Assembly (NCBI GenBank): GCA_964483375.1
Contig: CAZABJ010000003.1
Coordinates: 42,216-106,215, forward strand
Length of the DNA stretch: 64,000 bases
Direction of reading: 5' to 3'
Origin: JAUIEH01 sp964483375
Lineage (GTDB): Bacteria > Pseudomonadota > Alphaproteobacteria > Caulobacterales > Maricaulaceae
This document shows positions 52,032-63,945 of this stretch, one piece after another. Numbering within the stretch: the first letter of the stretch is position 1; each line of letters opens with the position of its first letter. Below the pieces are notes generated by a model, which was given only the letters and a program-made list of their open reading frames with translations, ran no database searches and was not told the DNA's origin. Position numbers and translations under genes: made by a program.

Positions 52032-53069
52032 CTAAAAGCGCGGTTGGTTGTCGGCGAATGTGGCGATATGCGCGATGTTGATCGCCAGCCAAACAGCGAA
52101 AAACGCGGCGTTCGTCCACACAAAGAGGCGGCGGGCCTTCTCGAAATGGTGGTCGAGCCGCTCAAGAAAATTGTCGTGGATCAGAAACGCCTTCATGCCC
52201 TCGAGCTGATAGGCGGGCATGCCGGTCTCAATTTGGTCGCGCGCCAGGTCAAGCCAGCCGAAATGGCGCATCGCCCGAGAGAAGCGACGACGACGACCAT
52301 CGCTTTCGGTGACTTTGTCGTCCGTCGGACCTTCAGCGGCTAACCGCGCGAAATCATGATCGTTTTCCAGGTCCGTGAACGACTCCGCCATCCGCCGCTT
52401 GATGGATTGCACATAGTCGCGGAACTCCCGCCGCTTTCCGGCGATGAGCGTCTTTAATTGCGGATGTCCCGAGAAATCGAGCGCATTCATGATGTCGAGC
52501 GTGGGGTGAGGCTCGGTTCCTTCGGCCCGCAATTGCGTGCGGACGCTTTCGAAATCATCCCGCGAAACGCCGGTGTTTCGGCAAAACTCTCGAACGATGC
52601 CGGTGCAACGCGCCAGAAAGATCGACCGGTCATTGCTGGCCGCGGAAATAATCTGGTCACGCCACTCTTCGTACCGCATCCGCGCCATCAGATTTTTGCC
52701 CACGAACTCCAGGGTTTGGGTTTGGGCGCCATGCGACTGGCGATCATCAAGCGCGCGGGCGAGGTAGAGCCCCATGGCCGCATAGGACAGCGCCACGATC
52801 AAAATCTGTGGGAATGACGCGAACGACACGGTGAGACCGAGCGCCGAAATGTCGCTCAGCCCCGCGTCAAGCCGGGCCACCCCCCAGGCGTTCAAGACAA
52901 TCGACGCCTGCAGCACCATCAGCGCGACCACCACCCAACGCAGAAAAGCGGCCGCTCCGGAGAGCCGAACGCGCAAATCGCGCGACGCGCTGGCGTGCAC
53001 CGACAAAGCGGCGTTGGCGAAGTCGGCGCGCCAGAACGCTTGCGCGCCGAGCTCTTGCGGCTCATCCAT
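52032..53069 (-). CDS. Membrane protein of unknown function
   Basis: A 345-residue protein with three predicted transmembrane helices, at about 42-62 (FLRWVVVALMVLQASIVLNA), 80-103 (FASFPQILIVALSYAAMGLYLA) and 316-335 (TNAAFFAVWLAINIAHIATF). Between them lies a 200-residue helical, charged, presumably cytosolic domain: HGAQTQTLEFVGKNLMARMR, SNDRSIFLARCTGIV, KRREFRDYVQSIKRRM and LERLDHHFEKARRL. No enzyme motif is visible. It converges with arfB and is divergent from rsmD. I do not recognise the family. Confidence 0.7.
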   Translation of the reverse strand: MDEPQELGAQAFWRADFANAALSVHASASRDLRVRLSGAAAFLRWVVVALMVLQASIVLNAWGVARLDAGLSDISALGLTVSFASFPQILIVALSYAAMGLYLARALDDRQSHGAQTQTLEFVGKNLMARMRYEEWRDQIISAASNDRSIFLARCTGIVREFCRNTGVSRDDFESVRTQLRAEGTEPHPTLDIMNALDFSGHPQLKTLIAGKRREFRDYVQSIKRRMAESFTDLENDHDFARLAAEGPTDDKVTESDGRRRRFSRAMRHFGWLDLARDQIETGMPAYQLEGMKAFLIHDNFLERLDHHFEKARRLFVWTNAAFFAVWLAINIAHIATFADNQPRF

Positions 53070-53121
53070 GGCAGGTCGCCCCCTCGGCGAAACTCATTAA
53101 CGGGAAACTCGCGAGGCGAGA

Positions 53122-53706
53122 ATGCGCATCGTCGGCGGCAGGCTCAAGGGCCGCACGCTTTTCGCCCCCAAGGGACGCGCCACCCGTCCCACCGCAGACC
53201 GCACGCGGGAGGCGGTGTTCAACATCTTGGTTCATGCCGACTGGGCTCCTCCCCTTGAGGGCGTACGGGTGATGGACGTGTTTGCAGGGTCCGGCGCCTT
53301 TGGCTTTGAAACGCTCTCCCGCGGCGGCGCGTTCGGCCTGTTCATCGAGACCGACGCCGCAGCGCGCGGGGCGATTCGCGCCAACGCCGAGGCGCTAGAC
53401 TTGCTCGGCGTCGCCAGAGTGCATCGGCGGGACGCGACCAAGCTGGGCGACAAGCCCGCGGGCTTAGGCGCGCCGTTTGACCTCGCCTTTCTCGACCCGC
53501 CCTATGGCCATGGGCTCGTGGAACACACGCTGCCCCGCTTAGCGGAAGGCGGATGGCTTGCGCCGCACGCCGTGGTCGCCGCCGAAACGGGCGCTGACGA
53601 CCCCACCCCGGTCGCTGACGGCTTCACGCTGCTCGACGAGCGGGCCTATGGCGCCGCCAAAGTCGCCTTTCTCCGCCTCAGCGCGCAGGATGACGGCGAC
53701 GCCTAA
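53122..53706 (+). CDS. rsmD: 16S rRNA (guanine966-N2)-methyltransferase
   Basis: A 194-residue SAM-dependent enzyme that methylates G966 in the 30S head. It starts with the family block MRIVGGRLKGRTLFAPKGRA, RPTADRTREAVFNIL, then motif I VMDVFAGSGAFGFETLSRG and the catalytic motif LAFLDPPYGHGL (NPPY-type, here DPPY). Length and order match RsmD. A GGCGAGA site precedes the ATG. It stands alone in this window; coaD, its frequent neighbour, is not here. Confidence 0.95.
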   Translation: MRIVGGRLKGRTLFAPKGRATRPTADRTREAVFNILVHADWAPPLEGVRVMDVFAGSGAFGFETLSRGGAFGLFIETDAAARGAIRANAEALDLLGVARVHRRDATKLGDKPAGLGAPFDLAFLDPPYGHGLVEHTLPRLAEGGWLAPHAVVAAETGADDPTPVADGFTLLDERAYGAAKVAFLRLSAQDDGDA

Positions 53707-53733
53707 CGACGCCGCCGCCTCCTGCAGGTGCGC

Positions 53734-55716
53734 TTAGCCCGCGCCCTCAAGGCCCAGCGTGTCGCGCAAGAACATGGTCACCGCCTCGCTCATAAAGACG
53801 CGGTTGGACTGCTTGCGGAAGCCGTGCCCCTCGTCCATCGCCATCAAGAACCAAGGATCGCCGCCGTTCTCGCGGACCGCCGCCAAGATCTGCTCGGCTT
53901 CTGAGGCGGGAACCCGCGGGTCGTTGGCGCCCTGAATGATGAACAAGGGTCGGTTGATCCGTTCGACATTGTTGAGCGGCGAGATCGTTTCGAGGAACGC
54001 CCGCATTTCGGGATCACGCTCGTCGCCATACTCCACCCGGCGCAAGTCGCGTCGATAACCCATCGTGTTTTCAAGGAAGGTCACGAAGCTCGAAATGCCG
54101 ACGATGTTCACCCCGCCGGCGAGCCGGTCGCCGTAATTCACCATGGAGGCGAGGACCATGTAGCCGCCGTAAGAGCCGCCATAGACGATCACTCTATCAG
54201 CATCCAAGTCGGGCTGCAGCGCGACCCAATCGAGCAACGCGCCGATGTCGCGCACCGAATCTTCCCGCAGCATGCCGTTGTCGAGCGCCACATAGTCTCG
54301 ACCATAACCAGACGACCCCCGCACGTTCGGCGCGACGACCGCCACGCCCAACTCGTTCACCCAATACTGGATGGTCGAAGAGAACGTCGGACGCTCTTGG
54401 GACTCCGGACCGCCATGGATATCGATGATGACGGGGTGCGGGCCTTCGCTGGTGGGACGATAGACAAACGCCGGGATCTGGCGCGGCGCGCCGTCCACTT
54501 CGTCAAAGGTGGGATAGCTGATGAGTTCCGGCTCGACGAAGCCGTCAGGGTTCAGACCGCCGACTTCGCTCTCAGTCCATCGGGTCAATGTGCGCTCGGC
54601 GACATCGAACGACCAGGCGTCAGCGGCGTTCGCAGCGCCATTGAAAGTGAAGCCCACTTGGTCGCCGTCGGCATTGAAGGTCAGACCGTAAACCACGCCC
54701 GCGGGCAGGTCCGGACCGGCGCTCACGTCGCCGCTGGCGAGGTCGACGAGGAAGATTTCCGACAGGCCGCCGGCGTTCGTGGCGTAGACCGCGGTCGCGC
54801 CGTCTGCGGAGACGTCAAAGCCCGCCACGTCCCATTCGATCTCGGGCGAGATGAATTCGATCGCGCCATCCGCCACGGCCATGCGGGCCAAGCGCCGGTA
54901 CTCCCCGCCGCCGTCGGTGACCAGGATCACATGCTCGCCGTCGGGCGTGAACTCGCCGCCGAAATAGGCGTATTCCGCATCCGGATTGATTTCGGTGAGC
55001 TCTCCCGACGCCACGTCAAGCACATAGCGCTGGCTGCGCAGGATCGAGACGTATCGCGACAACAAGAGCCGTGAGCCGTCATCGGAGAAGTCCACCGGCG
55101 TCATTGCGCCTTCGCCTTCTAGGATGACCTGCAGCGCGACCCCGGCGTCGGGATCGCCGAGAGTCCCTTCCGTCTCGCCCGAAGTCGCAAGCATCACATC
55201 CCAATCAGGATCATCAGCGGTGGAGCGATAATAGGCCATCGACAGACCGTCGTCCGACCAAACGCCCGCCCCGTTGCGGGTGCCGGGTTCGGTGATCTGG
55301 ACCACCTGACCGCTGTCGGCGTCCTGCACGTAGATTTGCCAGAACTCGTCGCCGCCGGCGTCGCGGCCGAAGGCGAACGCCTCCGCGCCGGGATGGGTCG
55401 AAGCGCCGCCAATGGGTTCGTCAAAGAAGGTGAGCTGTCGCCGCGCGCCGCCCGGTTCGGCGACATGGTGAATTTGCGTCGTCTCGCCGAAGCGGGTGGA
55501 GACCAAGACGCCGCCGTCCCACGCCCAATCGGAAAAGCCGGCGGACCGGGTGCTGCGATATTGGCGCAGCCGCTCTGACACCTCGGCGGGGATCTCCGGA
55601 ATGCCTTCCATAACGAGATTGCCGCGGGTGACGCGTTCCACGCCCGCTTCCTGCGTCCACCCTGGCGCGGCCGCCAGCACCGCGGCCGCAACGCCCGCGC
55701 TGATCCGATACCTCAT
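53734..55716 (-). CDS. S9 family serine peptidase (prolyl oligopeptidase/DPP type)
   Basis: A 660-residue exported peptidase with a signal peptide ending APGWTQ (residue 22). Residues 40-400 form a WD/PD40 beta-propeller (for example SDDGSRLLLSRY; SADGATAVYATNAGG). The alpha/beta hydrolase domain holds the triad Ser515 (GGSYGGYM), Asp599 (NDPRVP) and His631 (DEGHGF). HGGPESQERPTF supplies the oxyanion side. The AMDEGHGFRK end is typical of acylaminoacyl- or dipeptidyl-type S9C enzymes. It probably trims peptides in the periplasm. No operon partner. Confidence 0.93.
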   Translation of the reverse strand: MRYRISAGVAAAVLAAAPGWTQEAGVERVTRGNLVMEGIPEIPAEVSERLRQYRSTRSAGFSDWAWDGGVLVSTRFGETTQIHHVAEPGGARRQLTFFDEPIGGASTHPGAEAFAFGRDAGGDEFWQIYVQDADSGQVVQITEPGTRNGAGVWSDDGLSMAYYRSTADDPDWDVMLATSGETEGTLGDPDAGVALQVILEGEGAMTPVDFSDDGSRLLLSRYVSILRSQRYVLDVASGELTEINPDAEYAYFGGEFTPDGEHVILVTDGGGEYRRLARMAVADGAIEFISPEIEWDVAGFDVSADGATAVYATNAGGLSEIFLVDLASGDVSAGPDLPAGVVYGLTFNADGDQVGFTFNGAANAADAWSFDVAERTLTRWTESEVGGLNPDGFVEPELISYPTFDEVDGAPRQIPAFVYRPTSEGPHPVIIDIHGGPESQERPTFSSTIQYWVNELGVAVVAPNVRGSSGYGRDYVALDNGMLREDSVRDIGALLDWVALQPDLDADRVIVYGGSYGGYMVLASMVNYGDRLAGGVNIVGISSFVTFLENTMGYRRDLRRVEYGDERDPEMRAFLETISPLNNVERINRPLFIIQGANDPRVPASEAEQILAAVRENGGDPWFLMAMDEGHGFRKQSNRVFMSEAVTMFLRDTLGLEGAG

Positions 55717-55821
55717 CGCCTGACCTCCCGTTGGGCGCCTGTCTGCGCCGGTCCTATTTCGGAGGGGACGGTACCCGACAGGCGCGACGCGTCAAATGAA
55801 CTGCGAAAGAAGGGCCCGACG

Positions 55822-56937
55822 TCAGGCCGCTTCGATGAGCGCAGGATAGTCCGTGTACCCCTCAGCGCCGCCGCCATAATGCGTTTTGGCATCGCTCTCC
55901 GCCAGCTCAGCGCCCGCCCGGAACCGTTCGGGCAAATCGGGATTGGCGATGTAAGGACGCCCGAACGCCACCAGATCCGCGTCGCCCCGCGCGATAGCCG
56001 CGTCGGCCTCGGCGGCGCCGTAGCCGCCGTTCATAATCAGAGCGCCTGCAAAGCGCGCCCGAAACTGCCCGCGAACTGTTTCGCCGGCGTCGGTGTCGCC
56101 GACCATGCGGTCGTTGGGTCGGATGAGGTGGGCGTAGGCGAGGTTGCGTTGCGCAAACAGGTCGGCGACCGAAGAGTACAGTCCCACGGGATCTTCATCG
56201 CCCATGCCGTGATAGGCGGCGCCGGGCGAAAGACGAACGCCCACCCGCTCGGGACCGAAAACCGGGGTCACCGCGTCGAGAATTTCCGCCAAGAAACGCA
56301 TGCGATTGACGATGGAGCCGCCATAGGCGTCCTCGCGGTGATTGGAGGCGGTTTCTAGGAAAGCGTGCACGAGATAGCCGTTCGCGCCATGGATCTCCAC
56401 GCCGTCGAAGCCCGCCGCTTTGGCGTTTTCCGCGGCGCGCGCGAAATCGCCGACAACGCCCGCAATTTCATCGGTTCCAAGCGCGCGCGGGGTCTCGAGC
56501 GGCACGAAGCCGGGCGCGCCCTCCCCGGCGTCCAGGACGAAGGCTTGGCCGTCAAAACCGATCGCGGACGGCGCGACCGGCGGACCGCCGTCGGGTTGGA
56601 AAGAGCGATGGGAGATCCGGCCCACATGCCAAAGCTGGGCGAAGATCCGCCCGCCCGCGGCGTGAACGGCGTCGGTGACCAGTTTCCAGCCCGCGGTTTG
56701 CGCGGCGCTGTGGACGCCCGGCGTCCAGGCGTAGCCCTGACCTTGTTGGGACACTTGCGTCGCTTCGGAGACGATGAACGCCGCACTCGCCCGTTGCGCG
56801 TAATATTCAGCGTTGAGCGCATGGGGAACATTCCCCGGCTGAGCTGAACGGCAGCGGGTGAGCGGGGCCATCACGACGCGGTGCGGCACGTCGAGGGGAC
56901 CCAGCGCGAATGGCTGAAACAACGCTTCAAGGCTCAT
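55822..56937 (-). CDS. Old yellow enzyme family alkene reductase
   Basis: A 371-residue FMN-dependent oxidoreductase of the NemA/XenA type that reduces alkenes or nitro compounds with NAD(P)H. Seen: the N-terminal barrel strand LGPLDVPHRVVMAPLTRCRS, QLWHVGRISH, DGVEIHGANGYLVHAFLETA (substrate and FMN site), NHREDAYGGS, and the phosphate-binding end IARGDADLVAFGRPYIANPD. I choose ATG 56937, where the family starts. No signal peptide. It stands alone; the physiological substrate is unknown. Confidence 0.93.
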   Translation of the reverse strand: MSLEALFQPFALGPLDVPHRVVMAPLTRCRSAQPGNVPHALNAEYYAQRASAAFIVSEATQVSQQGQGYAWTPGVHSAAQTAGWKLVTDAVHAAGGRIFAQLWHVGRISHRSFQPDGGPPVAPSAIGFDGQAFVLDAGEGAPGFVPLETPRALGTDEIAGVVGDFARAAENAKAAGFDGVEIHGANGYLVHAFLETASNHREDAYGGSIVNRMRFLAEILDAVTPVFGPERVGVRLSPGAAYHGMGDEDPVGLYSSVADLFAQRNLAYAHLIRPNDRMVGDTDAGETVRGQFRARFAGALIMNGGYGAAEADAAIARGDADLVAFGRPYIANPDLPERFRAGAELAESDAKTHYGGGAEGYTDYPALIEAA

Positions 56938-57112
56938 GAAAACGCTCCGATGGGATTTGGGGAGTTGGCCTCGCCCGTCGCCCGAGGAGGTGGGGGTCAT
57001 GGCCCGGCCCGGCAACCCGTTGCGCGCGGCAACCAAGCGTTTACGCTCGCGACGGTTTCGCCGCGGCGATGGCGGATAAACGCGGTAGTCTCGCTTCGCA
57101 AGGAGAGCCTTT

Positions 57113-57382
57113 ATGACGCCTGTTCTTTCCGCCGCGGCTCAGGGCGTGAACGTCGCCGTCGATGCGTTCGCGCGCCGCGCTGACGAGACTCTGGCCGCCG
57201 CCAACGCCCGGCCCAACGCCAGCCAAGCCCGCGCAGACGGCCCTGTCGGCGCCGCCCGTCGGACCGATATCGTCACCGGCGTCACTGGCATGATGGAGGC
57301 GCAGACGACGCTGAAGGCCAGCGTCGCCGTCGCGACGACGGCTGAGCGCATGTCGGGCACGCTGCTGGACATCAAAGCTTAG
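57113..57382 (+). CDS. Small protein with flagellar rod/hook-like C-terminal motif
   Basis: An 89-residue protein with a GGAGAG ribosome binding site. The C-terminal 35 residues read DIVTGVTGMMEAQTTLKASV followed by TAERMSGTLLDIKA. This resembles the conserved end of flagellar basal-body rod and hook proteins (pattern: xMI-x-AQ-x-x-F-x-AN, then I-x-T-x-DEM-x-x-x-LL-x-I). The N-terminal half is alanine-rich with no rod-protein start motif. It could be a miniature axial or export-related flagellar protein. No other flagellar gene is nearby. The family match is by eye and modest. Confidence 0.5.
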   Translation: MTPVLSAAAQGVNVAVDAFARRADETLAAANARPNASQARADGPVGAARRTDIVTGVTGMMEAQTTLKASVAVATTAERMSGTLLDIKA

Positions 57383-57392
57383 GCCGCCGGAC

Positions 57393-57623
57393 ATGCTGTC
57401 AGGCGTTTCCGCCTTCGGCCCCTCCCCGCTCCAGGTCGCGCGCCAAGCCGCCGATTTGGCTGAGGCGAGCGCAGCCCAAGCGCTTGCGGCGCGGACCGGG
57501 CCAGGGGACGCCGGAAAAGGCGCGACGGAACTGGTGAAAGAAAGCCTATCCCAGCTTAGGGCCTCGGCTGCTGCACGGGCGGCTGACCGCGGACCGGGCC
57601 AGCTCCTCGATATTCAAGCCTGA
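57393..57623 (+). CDS. Small alanine-rich protein, companion of the preceding gene
   Basis: A 76-residue protein starting ten bases after the previous stop, probably in the same operon. It is one long predicted helix rich in alanine (ARQAADLAEASAAQALAART; ESLSQLRASAAARAADRG) and ends GQLLDIQA, nearly the same terminus as its neighbour (GTLLDIKA). The shared ending suggests either a common ancestor or a shared C-terminal recognition tag. No signal peptide. Function unknown. Confidence 0.5.
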   Translation: MLSGVSAFGPSPLQVARQAADLAEASAAQALAARTGPGDAGKGATELVKESLSQLRASAAARAADRGPGQLLDIQA

Positions 57624-57670
57624 CCCAACCGCCAAACCTGATCCCGGACAGGTCATTGACATAGGACGCG

Positions 57671-60706
<3,036 letters not shown>

Positions 60707-60719
60707 GCCGCCCTCGTTT

Positions 60720-60776
60720 CACTCGCCCAGAAGCAAACCACACTAGTGTTAAGGTCAGGTTCGTTCCGGGCGAGTG
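60720..60776. repeat. Inverted repeat with internal palindrome
   Basis: Perfect 9-bp arms CACTCGCCC (60720-60728) and GGGCGAGTG (60768-60776) flank a 39-base interval that contains the perfect palindrome ACACTAGTGT (60740-60749). It fills the short gap between the S8 autotransporter stop and the kinase start, so it may act as kinase operator or as an mRNA structure. Confidence 0.5.
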
Positions 60777-60791
60777 CTCTTGAGGCGCGCC

Positions 60792-63665
60792 TTAGAACCG
60801 TCCGCTGAAGCGGAGGCCAAGGGTTGCGGCGGCTTCACCGGTGGCGTGGGTTGAGCCGGCCAGGTCGCCGCGTGCAAAGGCGCTGAACTGGGCGCGGCCG
60901 CTCATGATCGGGGTGGCGTAGAGCGCTTCAGCCACCAGCGGGCGATCCCCGCCCAGCGACCAAGTTTGCTCGACCACGCCGATTTCGCCGGTGTCACGGT
61001 CCACGACCTCCACCCCGGCGTAGGTCAGCGATCCGCTCTCCACATGCAGCGGCTGAAGCACGCTGAACCGGGCGGCGTCAAAGTCGCCGAACAGCCCCGT
61101 CCGTTGAGTCGAGACTTGGAAGGCGGTGGCGGTGACGCCCCCGTCCGACAGCGACAGCGCGGAGTCTTCGAACTGGGTCGCGGCGGTATGGGCCGCGGTG
61201 ACCGACGCCGAAAGCGTCAACCGGCCGCGAAGGTCCGCGTCCAGCCCCAAAGTCACGGAGTCCGTGCCGGTACCCCCGCCCAGATTGAACGCGCCGCCGC
61301 CCTGGCCGCCCAAATAGCCCGTCTCTTCTTCAAGATGGGTGTAGCTGGCGTTGGCCCGCAGGAAGGGCGTGATCTCATGGGCCACGCCGAACACGGTGGC
61401 GAAAGCCTCGTAGTCTGAGACGGTTTCATCGCCTAAGACCAAGCTGAGCGAAGAACGCTCCTGATTGGCCGTCATCCCGATGCTGAGCCGTGTGCGCGCG
61501 CCGACATCCATCCCGCCCATCACATAGGCGTCGCCGGAGGCGAAGCCGAGGATGGGATTGACGCCGCCGGTCTCCGGACGGTGGTCGGAGTAAAAGCCGA
61601 ACGCCCCGCCTTGGGAGAACGCTAACGCCGCCTCGCCGGACCCAAAGCGCAGGTCCACGCCCCGGTCGTCATTGCGCAGCATGAAGCCGGTGTGGAAGGC
61701 CAGCTCGTTGTCCTCGCGCAGATCGTAAGGGTCGGGTTGGGACAGCGTGACGGTCAGATCCACCCGCTGGCTTAAGGGCGCGGAGGCCAGGTTCACGCGG
61801 TCGCCAAAGGCGAAGCTGCCGCCGCCGCCATTGGCCCAATCCACCATTCGGTCATAGAGATAGCTCTGCGCCCGCTCATTATAGCCCTGATAGGTCAAGT
61901 CCTGGCCGTAGAGTGCGTCAGAAAGCGGAATGTTGAAGTCCCGCATCACCCCGTTAAAGGTCTCGAACGCCACGATGTAGTCATTGCTCGCAGCGGCCAG
62001 GCTGAGCATCCCTGGGTTCAAAACCAGATTGCGCAGCTGGGTCGAGGAGATTTGAGCGTCCGAGAGGCTTGAACCGAGATTAGAGCTGCTGCCGTTGTGA
62101 TAGTGAACGTCAAGCGCGTCCCAGTCCAAAGGCGACAGCGCGGCTTCGATGTTCAGGAGGCCATTGCCGTAAACCTCGTCCACGCCTGGCGCGCCGAGGT
62201 CGGTCGCGGTGGCGAACAACAGATCGGCCACCACCTCGGGATGCTGCTGCCACCAGGCCCACCGGCCCTGCACCAGCGCCACCGCGCCCGAGACGATCGG
62301 CGCGGCGAAAGACGTGCCCGAATAGCGCGTCGTTCCGCCATTTCCGTCCGACGTGAGAATGAGCTCGCCCGGCGCGACCAGGAACCGGTCCATAAGGCGA
62401 ACGTTGCTTGCACAATTGTTGCTGGTGCAGATGCGCGCCTGACCAGGACGGTTGGAAAACGCCGAAATATTCCCGTTCGGATCCACTGAGCCGACAAATA
62501 TCAAATTGCTTATGACGTCAGTCTGCGTGGTCATTGTTACGTCTGATGCTTGAGCTACGCCGTCATTTCCGGCGGCAAGCACGATAGAAACGTCGTCAAC
62601 ATTGAACTCGACTTGATTGTGCGAAAACACGTCAGCCATGTCTTGATGAAAAACGAAACCGGGAACGCCCAGCGACATGTTGATGACGCTCGCACCTGCT
62701 TGGGTCAGCTCGCGAACGCCGTTTTTGATGTCGTTCCAGCCCGCGGTGCCGGTGTGGTCAAAGGGGTTGTAAAGCGCCACGCTCGCATGCGGGGCGATGC
62801 CCATCACGCCGGTCCCGTCATGGGGGTCTACGAGCAAGCTGGCGACCGCCTGGCCGTGGCCGGTGACGTCGTCGGCGTAACCGCCCGTGTAGAACGGCAC
62901 GGTCCAGCCATTGTTGTTGGTGTTCACCCCGGTGTCCAAGAGACCGATGACGGCGTCGTCGCCCTGACGCAAGTCTTGCGTCAGGATCGGCCGCCAATTG
63001 ACGGTCGCCATCCAGTGGTCCGCCCGGTCCGCGCCGGAGAAGTTCATCAGGCCGTCATAGAAGTCCATGAAGAACGCGGCGCGGCCCGCCTGGTCGAGGT
63101 TCTGAAGGGACGACGGATTGTTCAGGTCGATCCCGTATTGCGCCAAAAGCGGATCGACGAACCCGGCGTCGAAGGTCAGGCCGGTCGCCGACGTCACCGC
63201 GCTTCCGAAGACGCCTTCGGCTTGGGCGAACATGGATTGGAGGTCTTGGGCGGTTTGCCAGGGCTGAATATCGCCCCAGGACGCATTCACCTGCCCCCAG
63301 AACGGGCCGATATCGCCCCAGAACGGCGCGATGTCGCCCCACAGCGCTTGGTTCGGGCCGGCGAACGGGCTGATGTCGCCCCAGAACGGGTTGATGTCGC
63401 CGTAGAAGGGATTGATGTCGCCATAGAAAGGCGAGATGTCGCCCCAGAAAGGAGAGATGTCGCCCCAAAACGGCGAGATGTCGCCGTAGAAGGGGTTGAT
63501 GTCGCCATAGAAAGGATTGATGTCGCCGTAGAATGGGTTGATGTCCCCCATGAACGGGTGGATGTCGCCCCAGTTCGGCGTCGGCGCCGGGCCATAGGCT
63601 TGGGCTGTTCCGCCGGCGCCCAAAGCCGCCAAACAGACCGTGCTCACCCATAGTGACTTCTTCAT
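60792..63665 (-). CDS. S8 subtilisin-like autotransporter with aromatic heptad repeats
   Basis: A 957-residue type V secreted protease. The signal peptide ends AQA-Y (residue 23). Residues 33-137 are fifteen seven-residue units, thirteen starting GDI, mostly GDI(N/S)PF(Y/W). The S8 catalytic domain has Asp244 (LLDTGV), His270 (GHGQAV) and Ser452 (GTSFAAP), with a two-Cys loop ICTSNNCASN. From about residue 650 a beta-rich autotransporter barrel runs to the terminal GLRFSGRF. It should display or release the protease at the cell surface. The repeat may form an extended beta or adhesive surface; no such function is established to my knowledge. Confidence 0.9.
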   Translation of the reverse strand: MKKSLWVSTVCLAALGAGGTAQAYGPAPTPNWGDIHPFMGDINPFYGDINPFYGDINPFYGDISPFWGDISPFWGDISPFYGDINPFYGDINPFWGDISPFAGPNQALWGDIAPFWGDIGPFWGQVNASWGDIQPWQTAQDLQSMFAQAEGVFGSAVTSATGLTFDAGFVDPLLAQYGIDLNNPSSLQNLDQAGRAAFFMDFYDGLMNFSGADRADHWMATVNWRPILTQDLRQGDDAVIGLLDTGVNTNNNGWTVPFYTGGYADDVTGHGQAVASLLVDPHDGTGVMGIAPHASVALYNPFDHTGTAGWNDIKNGVRELTQAGASVINMSLGVPGFVFHQDMADVFSHNQVEFNVDDVSIVLAAGNDGVAQASDVTMTTQTDVISNLIFVGSVDPNGNISAFSNRPGQARICTSNNCASNVRLMDRFLVAPGELILTSDGNGGTTRYSGTSFAAPIVSGAVALVQGRWAWWQQHPEVVADLLFATATDLGAPGVDEVYGNGLLNIEAALSPLDWDALDVHYHNGSSSNLGSSLSDAQISSTQLRNLVLNPGMLSLAAASNDYIVAFETFNGVMRDFNIPLSDALYGQDLTYQGYNERAQSYLYDRMVDWANGGGGSFAFGDRVNLASAPLSQRVDLTVTLSQPDPYDLREDNELAFHTGFMLRNDDRGVDLRFGSGEAALAFSQGGAFGFYSDHRPETGGVNPILGFASGDAYVMGGMDVGARTRLSIGMTANQERSSLSLVLGDETVSDYEAFATVFGVAHEITPFLRANASYTHLEEETGYLGGQGGGAFNLGGGTGTDSVTLGLDADLRGRLTLSASVTAAHTAATQFEDSALSLSDGGVTATAFQVSTQRTGLFGDFDAARFSVLQPLHVESGSLTYAGVEVVDRDTGEIGVVEQTWSLGGDRPLVAEALYATPIMSGRAQFSAFARGDLAGSTHATGEAAATLGLRFSGRF
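63255..63569 (-). repeat. 21-bp coding tandem repeats (GDIxPFx heptads)
   Basis: Fifteen consecutive 21-bp units encode residues 33-137 of the S8 autotransporter. Units such as GDINPFYGDINPFY are repeated three or more times. Two degenerate units (GPNQALW and GQVNASW) keep the length of seven, showing the register is selected rather than accidental. Confidence 0.9.
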
Positions 63666-63739
63666 ATGCCGCCCTCCGCGTTGTTTCTCGCGAGGACGAT
63701 GCGGCGCACGGCGATAAATGCACCCTAAAACAAATGCTT

Positions 63740-63767
63740 AATTTAGTGTTTCTTTCATCGACGTAAA
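63740..63767 (-). promoter_or_regulatory. Candidate promoter of the S8 autotransporter
   Basis: On the minus strand TTTACG, a 16-base spacer and TAAATT form a sigma70-like pair inside the only AT-rich stretch here, about 75 bases upstream of the start codon. Each hexamer matches consensus at four of six positions, so this is tentative. Confidence 0.25.
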
Positions 63768-63875
63768 TGAAGCGTTGCGCCGATACTCGAGCGACGCCCC
63801 GCAGACCGATCAGGGCTTGCAGGGTCCGCGCCACACCGGTTCCGCGCCCGCTGAGGGTCCTTGACCAGCGTTGCG

Positions 63876-63911
63876 GCGCAAGCTTGCGCGACGCCCTTGC
63901 GCGCGCGCAAG
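63876..63911. repeat. Two adjacent perfect palindromes upstream of tRNA-Arg
   Basis: GCGCAAGCTTGCGC (63876-63889) and CTTGCGCGCGCGCAAG (63896-63911) are both perfect palindromes sharing the GCGCAAG half. They lie 35 to 70 bases upstream of the tRNA-Arg gene. Possible cruciform, repeat element or protein site; no function assigned. Confidence 0.5.
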
Positions 63912-63945
63912 CGGACGTGTAAACGACCGCCTCTTACCTACCCGC

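Noticed and set aside
55879..56847. Plus-strand open frames opposite the old yellow enzyme gene
   Set aside because: They are antisense to a strongly recognised enzyme and have no family features or start signals.
63255..63569. CRISPR-like regular repeats
   Set aside because: The 21-bp units are contiguous, in frame, without spacers, and lie inside the S8 autotransporter signal-to-protease linker.
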